DNA from: CAZKCK01 sp964552325 | GTDB lineage: Bacteria; Bacteroidota; Bacteroidia; Bacteroidales; TTA-H9 | DNA length: 26,621 bases | Reading direction: 5' to 3' | Assembly: GCA_964552325.1 (NCBI GenBank) | Contig: CAZKHA010000036.1 | Location: 1 to 26,621, forward strand | In this document: piece after piece, positions 8,016 through 16,373 of the stretch | How positions within the stretch are numbered: the stretch's first letter is position 1 | How the letters are laid out: each line of letters starts with the position of its first letter | Notes under the pieces: model-generated | Database searches by the model: none | What the model was told of the DNA's origin: nothing | Seen by the model: the letters and a program-made list of their open reading frames with translations, nothing else | Position numbers and translations under genes: made by a program

Positions 8016-9058
8016 CTTTTGCGACGCAAATAAATCGACATTCCAATGGATACGAAAAGTATCACTACCCAAAACATTGGGTAGCCCCATTTCCATGATA
8101 GCTCAGGCATATTGTTGAAATTCATTCCATAAACACCAGCCAAAAAGGTTAATGGAAGAAAAATGGTGGAAACTACCGTCAAGCGTTTCATGGTTTGGTT
8201 CATGCGTAAGTCGTTATTAGAAACATGCAAATCCATCAAACCCATAAACTGATCGCGGAACAACTCGATGGTTTGGGTAATCTGAAGCAGGTGATCATAA
8301 ATGTCGTTAAGGTAGATTTTGGTGCCTGCATCAATCAGTGGGGAGCCGTCTCGTGTAATCTTTCGAAACTCATCTTTAAGCGGGTATATAAATTTTTTGG
8401 CCGTTAAAAACTCTTTTTTGTATTTAAGGATAAGCTGTGGAGTAATCTTGCTTTTGGTTCTTAAAAGTTTGGTTTCAACATCATTAAGCGTGTCTTCAAA
8501 CGATTCAAGCAGATAAAAGTATTGGTCAACAATGTGGTCTAAAATTAGGTACAGCAAATAATCAGGCTTGCGGCTGCGTATTCTGCCTGCCCCTTTTTCA
8601 AGCCTTTCGGTAACAAACTTGTCCAATGTGCCCTTTTTCTCGCGAAACGAGAGTAGATAGTCTGGCCCAAGTATAAAGCTCATATGCTCCGTCTGCATTT
8701 GCCCAGTGGCTTCGTCAAACACGAGGTGCTTAAGGGTAATAAAAAGGTTTTCGTTAACTTCTTCTATTTTAGGCAAGTGGTTGGTGCTTAAAATGTCTTC
8801 TAATACCAACGGATGAATTTTGAAGTGGTTTCCGATGAAAGAAATAAGATTCGTGTCGGCTATGCCTGTAACATGTATCCAGTTTACCTGACCCTCAACC
8901 ATAGAGGCTATTGCATCCTCAGGTGTTTTTAGGCATGGCATTATGCAGTTGCTTTCATTATAACTCGCAAAAACTACTTGCCCATTGGCGGGTAGCATTT
9001 TGCCAGTATAAAACAACGAGCCCGGTGGCATATCAACTTTTGATGCGTATTTTTTCAT
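8012..9058 (-). CDS. corA: CorA family magnesium/cobalt transporter
   Basis: A 348-residue protein with the CorA layout: a long cytoplasmic alpha/beta domain (about 1-280, including the LVLEDILSTNHLPKIEE segment), a long stalk helix, and two C-terminal transmembrane helices. The selectivity signature YGMN is at residues 310-313 in the loop between them, followed by FNNMPEL. CorA pentamers conduct Mg2+ (also Co2+, Ni2+) through the inner membrane and are gated by cytoplasmic Mg2+. It is a single-gene unit transcribed toward the exonuclease gene; the two stop codons share the tetranucleotide TTAG at 8012-8015. A TACTTTTG -7 box lies upstream. Confidence 0.95.
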   Translation of the reverse strand: MKKYASKVDMPPGSLFYTGKMLPANGQVVFASYNESNCIMPCLKTPEDAIASMVEGQVNWIHVTGIADTNLISFIGNHFKIHPLVLEDILSTNHLPKIEEVNENLFITLKHLVFDEATGQMQTEHMSFILGPDYLLSFREKKGTLDKFVTERLEKGAGRIRSRKPDYLLYLILDHIVDQYFYLLESFEDTLNDVETKLLRTKSKITPQLILKYKKEFLTAKKFIYPLKDEFRKITRDGSPLIDAGTKIYLNDIYDHLLQITQTIELFRDQFMGLMDLHVSNNDLRMNQTMKRLTVVSTIFLPLTFLAGVYGMNFNNMPELSWKWGYPMFWVVILFVSIGMSIYLRRKS

Positions 9059-9084
9059 TCGTTCAGTATGCGTGGTTCAATATG

Positions 9085-9092
9085 CAAAAGTA
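9085..9092 (-). promoter_or_regulatory. -7 box of the corA promoter
   Basis: On the minus strand TACTTTTG (9092-9085) matches TAnnTTTG exactly and lies 26 bp before the corA start. No good -33 TTTG is seen at the right distance. Confidence 0.45.
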
Positions 9093-9304
9093 AAAGAATG
9101 CTAGATAGTATTCGTAATTAGCCTGATTTTTTATAAAGAGCCTAGGTAGATGAGATTATTTGAAACGAATTTTTTGTAATGTACTGCTTAATTGATAGTT
9201 GGTTTAATGTTTTGTAAAGCTTCTGAGTTATTCCTCCTAAGCCTCGGTTTTTGTGCTTGGTAACATTGCGGATTGTGCATTGTTTGTGCCTTGAAGTTTC
9301 CTTT

Positions 9305-9333
9305 ATTGTATAAGCGAAAAAATTATATCTTTG
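9305..9333 (+). promoter_or_regulatory. Promoter of the multi-PAS hybrid kinase
   Basis: ATTG (9305-9308), 17 bp, then TATCTTTG (9326-9333), an exact -7 box. The gene starts 161 bp further on, and a short purine stretch AGGTG (9485-9489) precedes the ATG. Confidence 0.5.
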
Positions 9334-9494
9334 TTTGCATGACTCTAACCACTCGTACGTTTTTAAGATATTGATTGATAAGTTTTTTGGAGTGTTGTAC
9401 GAATGAAGGGATCCTTGCCTGCATCTTTTTTGTATTAACTCCTTATGCTTTTGGTGAATAGTAAAAATGTATTTATGAACAAATAGGTGTAATT

Positions 9495-12400
9495 ATGGAA
9501 CAACTAGGCGAATCATACGACCAACTTCTTAGCGAAATTGCAGATCTAAGGAAAGAAAACGACTTGCTAAAGAAACAGTTAGCGGCACAACTGCATCCCG
9601 AAGTGGCCCAAAGCCCATTTATGTTGTCAGCAAACGACTACCAAGTATTAGTTGACAAGAGCCATGATATAATATTTACAGCCGACATAAATGGGGTGTT
9701 AACCTTTGTATCAAAATCATGGACTGAGATTTTGGGTTATAGTATTCAGGAGGCAATAGGGAAGACTTTCGCATATTTTGTTCATGAAGAATTTCATGAG
9801 ACCGCTTTCCAATTCATCACAAAGCTATTCGCTGATGGTGAAGCTCCAGAAGGTGTTGAGTATAAAGTAAGGCACAAGAACGGCAGTTGGCGGTGGCACC
9901 GAACCATGGCAAAGCCCTTACACGATGAAGAGGGCGTATTTATTGGTTTAGAAGGTATTGCACGCGATATCACCACACAAAAGGAGTCAGAGAATAGGTT
10001 GAGGTTAACAACTGAAACTTTTCATGGCATTTTTAACTCCTTAACCGAAGCCATTTATATCTTAGACAAGCAAGGGGTGTTTTTAGAAGTTAATAAAGGG
10101 GCTGAGTTAATGTATGGTTACACTAGATCCGAGTTAATTGGCCTAACGCCCGTATCGGTNNNNNNNNNNNNNNNNNNNNNNNNNNNNNNNNNNNNNNNNN
10201 NNNNNNNNNNNNNNNNNNNNNNNNNNNNNNNNNNNNNNNNNNNNNNNNNNNNNNNNNNNGCCAAGGCAGCTCGTTTTGGTATTTGGCAATACAATGTCGA
10301 AGATCAAAGCATCTATTGGGATGAAGAGATGTTTAAAATTTATGGGGTGGATGCTGCCGATTTTGTAAACCATTTTAGTTTTTATAAAAGGCATGTTCAT
10401 CCTGATGATTTGCATCGCATTGAGGAGGATGAAATCTCTCATTTAATTAATGGCTCTGAATTTGAGACGGATTTTAGGATAATCAGGCCAAGTGGTGAAA
10501 TCCGTTACCTTAAAATGGCTGGTATTGTTGAACGAGATAAGGCTGGAATGCCCATCAGGGTAATTGGATTAAATTATGATGTTACCGAACAAAAAAAGGC
10601 AGAACTCCAACTAAAACAAAGTGAAGCCAATATAAAAGCTATTATCGAGAATACACAAGATAATATTTGGGCAATTGACACGAAGTATAATCTAACGTAC
10701 ATTAACAAGAACCTTAAACGCGAATATTTTTATGCATTCGGCGTTCAGTTAGAGGTTGGCAGCAATAAACTAGAAAATATGCCCGAACAAATTCGGAGCC
10801 TATGGAAATCACGTTATGAGAACGCACTTAAGGGTGAGTGTTTTACGTTCGAAGACAACGTTCCAACGGCACAAGGTGTAACGTATGTGCAGGTTTCGAT
10901 GAACCCGATACTTAAAGAGGGTGAAGTAATTGGAGTCTCTTGTTTTGGCAGTAACATAACTCATCGAAAACTTGCTGAACAAGAGCTTCATGAGGCCAAG
11001 AATAGGGCCGAAGCAAGTGAAGAAAAATTGCGTTTAATGATTAAAAACTCTTATGATGCATTCGTTTTAATAAATGAAAAGGGTGAGCAGTTCTTTATTA
11101 GCGATGCCGCCGTGCGTGATACAGGCTATTCACTAAGCGAATTGTATGGGCCTATCGAAAAGGTAATTTGTCAAGAGGATTGGCCTGTTATTGCCGACGC
11201 CTGGAAAAGTATTATTGAGGAAAATGAGAAAATGGTCCGAGTTCAATACCGACATAAGCATAAATCAAATGGTTATGTTTGGTACGAAGCCGTAGCCCAG
11301 AATTTTTTGAATAACTCGTTAATAAATGCTGTGGTTGTAAACGTACGAGATATTACCAGAATTAAACAAACTGAACGCGAGCTTATAAAGGCTAAAGAAG
11401 TTGCCGAGGAAAGCGACCGTTTAAAATCCGCGTTCCTGGCTAATATGAGCCACGAAATCAGAACTCCTATGAATGGGATTTTAGGATTTGCCGAATTGTT
11501 AAAACAACCCACTTTAAAAGGTGCTGACCAACAGAAGTATATCCAAATAATTGAACGAAGCGGACATCGGATGCTAAATATTATAAATGACATAATAGAT
11601 ATTTCGAAAGTAGAAGCTGGTTTAATGAAGTTAGATATAAACCAATCGAATATAAACGAACAGGTCGAATATATTTATACGTTTTTTAAACCCGAAGTTC
11701 AAGCCAAACGCTTGAATTTTTTGCTCAAAACACCATTGCCTGCTAACGAAGCCGTTGTATTTACTGACAGGGAAAAGCTTTTTGCCATTTTGACGAACCT
11801 GGTTAAAAATGCAATTAAATATACACCCTTCGGAACTATTGAAATGGGCTATGAGCTTAAAGCGCCATTTTTTGAGTTTTTTGTAAAAGACACTGGTATT
11901 GGAGTTCCCGAAGATCGGCAAACGGCCATTTTTGAACGATTTGTTCAAGCGGATATCGAGGATAGGCAGGTTTATCAGGGAGCTGGCCTTGGATTGGCCA
12001 TTTCTAAAGCCTACGTAGAGATGTTAGGAGGTAAAATATGGGTTGAAAGCACCATTGGCAAAGGCTCTCAGTTTTATTTTACCATTCCCTGGTCACAAAA
12101 CAACCAAGCTGAATCTATAATTATAAACCAACCAGACCAACTTTGTATAGACCCAAAGGCGTTGTGCAAGCTAAAAATCTTGCTGGTTGAAGATGATCCA
12201 ACCAGTACATTTTTGCTGAAAGAGTTTACCGCAAGTTATTGTAAGGAGTTGATACATACTTCGAATGGGATTGAAGCGGTAAGCCTTTTTAAGCAACATA
12301 ACGACTTTGATTTGGTGCTGATGGATATTCAACTGCCTGGTCAAGATGGGTACAATGCAATAAAGGAAATCCGCTCAATAAACCCAAAGGTCTTAATTAT

Positions 12401-12527
12401 TGCACAAACAGCCTATGGATTGGCCGGTGATAGGGAAAAGGCTCTTGAAGCCGGAAGCAACGATTATTTGGCAAAACCCATTAGTGGTCTAAAACTAATG
12501 CAGTGTGTTGTAAAGCATATGACTTAG
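9495..12527 (+). CDS. Soluble multi-PAS hybrid sensor histidine kinase with C-terminal receiver (interrupted by an assembly gap)
   Basis: No transmembrane segment, so probably a cytoplasmic sensor. Order: coiled coil (1-35); PAS1 with PAC ending GIARDITTQKES (about 45-165); first half of PAS2 (about 170-221); 100 N; PAS3 (about 256-370, ending GLNYDVTEQKKAE); PAS4 (about 375-495, ending GSNITHRKLAEQE); PAS5 (about 510-635, ending VNVRDITRIKQTE); HisKA with MSHEIRTPMNG (His653 with the gap counted as 100); HATPase with NLVKNAIKYT, DTGIGV and GAGLGL; and a receiver with LVEDD, phospho-acceptor Asp944 (LMDIQLPG) and Lys in LAKPIS. The frame is open on both sides of the gap, but the gap is too short to hold the rest of PAS2. 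It stands alone with its own promoter; its partner and ligand are unknown. Confidence 0.9.
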   Translation: MEQLGESYDQLLSEIADLRKENDLLKKQLAAQLHPEVAQSPFMLSANDYQVLVDKSHDIIFTADINGVLTFVSKSWTEILGYSIQEAIGKTFAYFVHEEFHETAFQFITKLFADGEAPEGVEYKVRHKNGSWRWHRTMAKPLHDEEGVFIGLEGIARDITTQKESENRLRLTTETFHGIFNSLTEAIYILDKQGVFLEVNKGAELMYGYTRSELIGLTPVSXXXXXXXXXXXXXXXXXXXXXXXXXXXXXXXXXXAKAARFGIWQYNVEDQSIYWDEEMFKIYGVDAADFVNHFSFYKRHVHPDDLHRIEEDEISHLINGSEFETDFRIIRPSGEIRYLKMAGIVERDKAGMPIRVIGLNYDVTEQKKAELQLKQSEANIKAIIENTQDNIWAIDTKYNLTYINKNLKREYFYAFGVQLEVGSNKLENMPEQIRSLWKSRYENALKGECFTFEDNVPTAQGVTYVQVSMNPILKEGEVIGVSCFGSNITHRKLAEQELHEAKNRAEASEEKLRLMIKNSYDAFVLINEKGEQFFISDAAVRDTGYSLSELYGPIEKVICQEDWPVIADAWKSIIEENEKMVRVQYRHKHKSNGYVWYEAVAQNFLNNSLINAVVVNVRDITRIKQTERELIKAKEVAEESDRLKSAFLANMSHEIRTPMNGILGFAELLKQPTLKGADQQKYIQIIERSGHRMLNIINDIIDISKVEAGLMKLDINQSNINEQVEYIYTFFKPEVQAKRLNFLLKTPLPANEAVVFTDREKLFAILTNLVKNAIKYTPFGTIEMGYELKAPFFEFFVKDTGIGVPEDRQTAIFERFVQADIEDRQVYQGAGLGLAISKAYVEMLGGKIWVESTIGKGSQFYFTIPWSQNNQAESIIINQPDQLCIDPKALCKLKILLVEDDPTSTFLLKEFTASYCKELIHTSNGIEAVSLFKQHNDFDLVLMDIQLPGQDGYNAIKEIRSINPKVLIIAQTAYGLAGDREKALEAGSNDYLAKPISGLKLMQCVVKHMT
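10160..10259. other. Assembly gap of 100 N inside the hybrid kinase gene
   Basis: Exactly 100 N, the conventional filler for a gap of unknown size. It falls in the middle of a PAS domain, in a gene made of repeated PAS modules. Confidence 0.98.
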
Positions 12528-12687
12528 ACCCTTTTGGTGCTAACTATGGTGCAAATTCTGAGTAAATATATTTAGATGTTGAACCATGTGCGTTGAAATT
12601 ATGTGTATAGCGCTTGATTTTGCTTGGCATACTAACGTATTTATCGAAACAAGGTTTTTTTAACATTGATGTCCGCTAAAAATTGGG

Positions 12688-12843
12688 AGATTCTTTGCTA
12701 CGCTGAGAATGCCAAGAGATTATACAAAATGCGGGTGGCGGCTGCTTGCTTGGCGGCGCAACTAACAAAGCAAGCAGCCGCCACCCAACGACAAACATAA
12801 AAACCTGTCATTCAGAGCGTAATGTAATGAAGTGAGGATTCTT
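12688..12843. repeat. Nested inverted-repeat intergenic element, MITE/REP-like
   Basis: The outer ends are imperfect inverted repeats. The left end (12688-12714) read on the minus strand begins TGGCATTCTCAGCGTA, and the right end (from 12806) begins TGTCATTCAGAGCGTA: 13 of 16 positions agree, and both continue to an AATCT/ATTCT-like end. The core is a perfect GC-rich hairpin (12733-12786). The ends resemble an intergenic repeat I recall from several Bacteroidota genomes (TGTCATTCTGAGCG-type), but I could not search for copies. It lies between convergent genes and encodes nothing visible. The rest of 12528-12880 shows no gene. Confidence 0.65.
12733..12786. repeat. Perfect 19-bp inverted repeat, GC-rich hairpin
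   Basis: GGGTGGCGGCTGCTTGCTT at 12733-12751 is exactly reverse-complemented at 12768-12786, with a 16-nt loop. It is much richer in GC than the flanking DNA. No T-run follows on either strand, so it is not a classical intrinsic terminator, though it could slow transcription from the two converging genes. Confidence 0.92.
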
Positions 12844-12880
12844 AAAATAGTTTGAATTTTTTACCGGATAATAGTGTTTT

Positions 12881-13492
12881 TTAATATTGATTTTTCGCAT
12901 ATTGTGAAACCCTGTGCAATAGGAAGTTGGAGCTTGCATTGATAAGTTCTGGAAAAAATAGCTCAAAATCAATTTCAAAGGCATCATAATTGTCAATTAA
13001 AAACGCGGTGGCCGTTTCCATTTGCGAATCAAAGCTTGTACGTTTCGACATGCCTTCAAACACCTTTTGTAGAAACACCAAATCAGCATAATTGCTTAAC
13101 CAATCTTGCGATTGCATATAAGGAAATATCCGCTTCGATTTCGGTGGAAGTAAGAAGAAGCGGTTCGCTATTAACGTGTACTGCTGCTGCGCGAAGGCTT
13201 GAAGAGGCAAATCATGATATTTAGGCCATTTTACGGCCAAAAAGTGGTCATAATAAATGTCCACAATCACTGCCGAAAATTTTCCGAACTTTGTGCTTAA
13301 GCGTTCTTTAGATGTTTTTACCAGCCTATGGGTATCGGTGTATTGGTCAATAAACCGGTGGAAAAGTATGCCTTCTTGTACCCCCTTGCTGAATCCGTCA
13401 AACATTTTCCCTTTCACCGAATCGGCAATAAAGTTTCCAAACCTGATTTCTTCATCATCGGGGCTGAGGAAAAGGTGTGCTAAAAAGTTCAT
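12881..13492 (-). CDS. ACP phosphodiesterase (AcpH/DUF479 family)
   Basis: A 203-residue protein with the AcpH family pattern: MNFLAHLFLSPDDEE, GNFIADSVKG, GILFHRFIDQYTDTH and DIYYDHFLAVKW, whose His and Asp residues form the HD-like metal centre. The family removes the 4'-phosphopantetheine arm from holo-acyl carrier protein in the cytoplasm; biological need for this is unsettled. Length is typical. It lies 60 bp downstream of the secreted-protein gene on the same strand and could be co-transcribed, although the products are unrelated. The ATG at 13492-13490 opens directly on the conserved MNFLAH motif, which fixes the start. Confidence 0.9.
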   Translation of the reverse strand: MNFLAHLFLSPDDEEIRFGNFIADSVKGKMFDGFSKGVQEGILFHRFIDQYTDTHRLVKTSKERLSTKFGKFSAVIVDIYYDHFLAVKWPKYHDLPLQAFAQQQYTLIANRFFLLPPKSKRIFPYMQSQDWLSNYADLVFLQKVFEGMSKRTSFDSQMETATAFLIDNYDAFEIDFELFFPELINASSNFLLHRVSQYAKNQY

Positions 13493-13552
13493 GAATTTTT
13501 ATACGCTCTCAAGTGGAAAACTTTACATTGATGAATAGCTTAACATGCAGGC

Positions 13553-15262
13553 TTAATGTTGAATTAGTAGCTTAACCTTGAATACCTTGCCTTTTAAATC
13601 GGTAACCATGGCATAATACAATCCGTTGGGTAAGGAAGCTAGCCATAAGGTTACTTGTTTGCTTCCCACGGCATCCATACGCATAACTTCGGCACCGATA
13701 GCCGAAACAAGAACTACGCCTGCTATTTCCGTAGTATGGCTAATAAGCGTGTAATCAAGTGCTGGATTTGGCGAAAGGATGGGTGCTTTTGGTAAAGCTT
13801 CGCCCATGCCAACATTTGTTATCCCTGTTCCGCTTATGGGCACAGCAAAGTCGCCAGCATTGGTAGCTATGTCAATAGCTGCTTCAAGAGCCCCAAGTTG
13901 TTGCGGAGCAAAGGCAACTGAAAACGTGATGGTTTGGTTTTGGGTTAGCATTGCAGGGTAAGTGTTTGCATCGTTAAGAACAAATTCAAGGGGCGAATTA
14001 CCGCCAAGTGCCACCGAGTTTATCGATAAAACGGCAGTCCCTTGATTTGTGATTACCAATTGCTCGAAATCGGATTGTAAGCCCATAGCTATTGACCCGA
14101 ACTGAATGTTTGTAGGGTTAATGCTAAAAACAGGTAAATTTGAATCGAACGTAATAAGAAATGTAACATCCTGACCCTGTGGGTTTATTCCGGCACCTAT
14201 AAATTTGTTTCCATCTTCCGATGCGTCGTTTATCGAATAAAAAGTCCATTCTTGGGCATTGCTCATACCCCGTGATTCGGCATAATCGTTAAATGTTGTT
14301 ATAGTACCTTGGTTATCGCGTACAAAAGCGCGGCGTGAAGTAGGTATGGGTGGCCATGCCGGAACGGTGTAGCCCATCACTGTGCCATCGTTGGTAACCG
14401 TTGTGGGAATAATGTTATTGTTGTTGAGCGTGTTAGTAAATGTAATTGTTGATGTAGGTGTCCATAAAAAACCGATGCCCGTAAGTTCGCCAGTTACATA
14501 ATTGCCATTAGGGCTTGCACCATACGCCTCGCCGAATTGGTTGCTATTAATAAACACGGCTTGATTATTATACCATATTACCGGTGTTCTTGATGCGCCC
14601 GAAGTTTCGGCCCATCCAAATACCACAGCACCATTTGCACTTATGCCCGAAGCCCTTGAACCATTTCCTACGCCAGCTCCAATATCTTGGTAACCATTAG
14701 CTTGTGTCCATTTAAATGCCCTATAGTCATAACCAGGATACCATTGCATACCCACCATAGTGGTGCCATCGGCTGTTATATCCCACCCAACGTTGTAATC
14801 GGTGGCAAATGCCTGTGGTACCTGTGGGTTAATGCCCAAAAATGTCCAACTTCCTGTTGATGCCTTCCAAGTTCCGGCTGTCTCAACATTGCTGCCATTG
14901 TATAAAAACTGATTGTTCGAAAAACTACCACCTACGGTTCCGTCAGAAGCAACACCATATGGCGTTCCTGAAACTGTGGCAGTTGAACCCGAAGAAGCCG
15001 TCCAAAAATAGGCTGAACTACCGCCAAAAGCTGTTCCTATTACAAATTCGCCATCCAACGACATAGAAGTGGGATATGTATAAGCTTGCACAATAATTTT
15101 TACATCAGCGGCCAAAGTAGTTTGGTGGTTGTTGATGCTTGTTAGACCCTTAAATTCTGGTGTATTGATATGGTTATTAGTTGTTTGGCTAAAACCAAGA
15201 ATACACATTGCGGTCAATAGTGTTGCCGCAAGTGTTCTAAAGTAGTACAAGGTGTGTTTCAT
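13553..15262 (-). CDS. Secreted HAF-repeat protein with choice-of-anchor D domain and T9SS C-terminal sorting tail
   Basis: 569 residues. A signal peptide (MKHTLYYFRTLAATLLTAMC, cleavage near residue 25) is followed by repeated blocks of HAF-like character (about 60-345), each pairing a phrase such as GVASDGTVGGSF, DITADGTTMVGMQW, GISANGAVVFGW or SPNGNYVTGEL with an aromatic FLWT/FKWT-type strand, suggesting a beta-propeller-like surface domain. Residues about 379-480 fit an ASPM/SPD-2/Hydin-type choice-of-anchor D domain (INPTNIQFGSIAMG to VPISGTGI). The last 75 residues (from ILSPNPALDY) fit a type A T9SS sorting domain with NGLYYAMV near the end. Expected to be exported by Sec and carried over the outer membrane by T9SS. 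No catalytic motif seen; a binding or adhesion role is only a guess. Confidence 0.85.
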   Translation of the reverse strand: MKHTLYYFRTLAATLLTAMCILGFSQTTNNHINTPEFKGLTSINNHQTTLAADVKIIVQAYTYPTSMSLDGEFVIGTAFGGSSAYFWTASSGSTATVSGTPYGVASDGTVGGSFSNNQFLYNGSNVETAGTWKASTGSWTFLGINPQVPQAFATDYNVGWDITADGTTMVGMQWYPGYDYRAFKWTQANGYQDIGAGVGNGSRASGISANGAVVFGWAETSGASRTPVIWYNNQAVFINSNQFGEAYGASPNGNYVTGELTGIGFLWTPTSTITFTNTLNNNNIIPTTVTNDGTVMGYTVPAWPPIPTSRRAFVRDNQGTITTFNDYAESRGMSNAQEWTFYSINDASEDGNKFIGAGINPQGQDVTFLITFDSNLPVFSINPTNIQFGSIAMGLQSDFEQLVITNQGTAVLSINSVALGGNSPLEFVLNDANTYPAMLTQNQTITFSVAFAPQQLGALEAAIDIATNAGDFAVPISGTGITNVGMGEALPKAPILSPNPALDYTLISHTTEIAGVVLVSAIGAEVMRMDAVGSKQVTLWLASLPNGLYYAMVTDLKGKVFKVKLLIQH

Positions 15263-15383
15263 AATGAATGTAAAGTGTTAAATATAATTATTTGGTGGTT
15301 TGTTGTGAATCAGTTAAATAGGCTTCATTAGGTAACGTTTAGGTAGGCTTTTCAACATAATAATGCATCAACCTAACGCAGTA

Positions 15384-15415
15384 CTTGGAAAAATGTTTAA
15401 ACGGTTGTATCTTCG
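15384..15415 (+). promoter_or_regulatory. Possible promoter of the cheR/hybrid kinase operon
   Basis: CTTG (15384-15387), 20 bp, then TATCTTCG (15408-15415), one base off the -7 consensus. If real, transcription begins after the first ATG at 15416 and translation would use ATG 15452. Confidence 0.35.
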
Positions 15416-16294
15416 ATGTTTGAATTTGCCACCCAGTCTAAACACACACGAATGCCTTTTACTACGGTTGATTTGTTAAATCATCTGCCTTTCTTGATGC
15501 AACACCATTGCCAGTTTTTTACTGATAATCTGCTGGAAACTGGTGTAAGGTTAAGAATGGACGACTTGCATATCAAGGAGCTTAGTGTTTATGCGAGCTT
15601 TGTAGCCGAACATAAAACTGAGGAGGAAGTGTTATGTAATCGCCTCATTAATTCTTATAGTACGTTTTTTAGGAATAACTTAACGTTTGCCATTCTTGAA
15701 CAATCTATACTTCGGAACCTGGTTGAAAGCAGTTTTCAGCAGTCTCGAAAAGAAATCCGGGTGTGGTCGGCTGCATGCGCAGCAGGGCAAGAACCATATA
15801 GTTTGGCCATTCTATTCCATGAAATACAGGAACAACGAGAATCGAAACTGAACTGCCGAATTGTAGCCACCGATATGCAACAAGACCAAATTAACAAAGC
15901 ACTTATTGGAAGCTACGTGTACGAGGATGTTTTGAATGTTAGTTTGCGACGTTTGCAAAAATATTTTGAGCATAACGGCAATAGGTATGAAATTAAAGAT
16001 GTGATAAAAGATACAGTGACTTTTGAGCTTTTTAATCTCCTGGGATCTGACAATTGGAGCCCATCCAGCAGTATTTTTGGTAGTTTCGACTTGATTTTTT
16101 GCTCTAATCTGCTGTTTTACTATAAACCTGAGTTCAGGGCGAGAATTATTGATCGAATAAAGTATAACCTTAACACAGAAGGATTGCTTATAGCCGGTGA
16201 TGCCGAAAAAGGGATTGTTGAAAAACATGGTTTTGAGGAAATCTTTCCGGGATCATGTGTTTTTAAGCGATGCGATGAGTATAAAAGCCATTAA
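15416..16294 (+). CDS. cheR: CheR-type protein glutamate methyltransferase
   Basis: 292 residues from the first ATG, or 280 from ATG 15452, which is preferred if the promoter ending at 15415 is real. The N-terminal helical domain includes NRLINSYSTFFRNN, corresponding to the conserved T.FFR segment. The SAM-binding domain has VWSAACAAGQEPYSLA (motif I), IVATDMQQDQINKA and FDLIFCSNLLFYYKP (equivalent of the FCRN.L.YF motif). CheR enzymes transfer methyl groups from S-adenosylmethionine to glutamates of chemoreceptors, or of kinases in non-chemotaxis systems. No cheB, cheA, cheW or receptor with an MCP signalling domain is nearby. It lies 79 bp upstream of a membrane hybrid kinase on the same strand, so the kinase pathway is its most likely context. 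Confidence 0.92.
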   Translation: MFEFATQSKHTRMPFTTVDLLNHLPFLMQHHCQFFTDNLLETGVRLRMDDLHIKELSVYASFVAEHKTEEEVLCNRLINSYSTFFRNNLTFAILEQSILRNLVESSFQQSRKEIRVWSAACAAGQEPYSLAILFHEIQEQRESKLNCRIVATDMQQDQINKALIGSYVYEDVLNVSLRRLQKYFEHNGNRYEIKDVIKDTVTFELFNLLGSDNWSPSSSIFGSFDLIFCSNLLFYYKPEFRARIIDRIKYNLNTEGLLIAGDAEKGIVEKHGFEEIFPGSCVFKRCDEYKSH

Positions 16295-16373
16295 CTAATT
16301 TGTTATCTATCAGTTTTTTAGATATAAAGTTGTTCTATTGCCATTCAAAATAAACGATTAAAAAATTATACGA

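Larger units (their letters stand above)
9059..9494. other. 436-bp intergenic region between divergent corA and hybrid kinase
   Basis: No credible coding frame, tRNA or strong hairpin seen. It holds the corA -7 box near the left end and a promoter at 9305-9333 for the kinase. That promoter implies a leader of about 155 nt, long for this window, in which I recognise no riboswitch. Confidence 0.6.

Noticed and set aside
9059..9494. Long leader of the multi-PAS kinase considered as a riboswitch or small RNA
   Set aside because: I could not build a convincing conserved structure or recognise a known class from the sequence alone.
10160..10259. Gap considered as proof of a frameshifted or broken kinase
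   Set aside because: The N run is an assembly artefact; both sides continue in good coding sequence, so no pseudogene call is justified.
12733..12786. Hairpin considered as an intrinsic terminator or a CRISPR repeat
   Set aside because: No T-run follows on either strand, and there is a single inverted pair, with no regularly spaced direct repeats.
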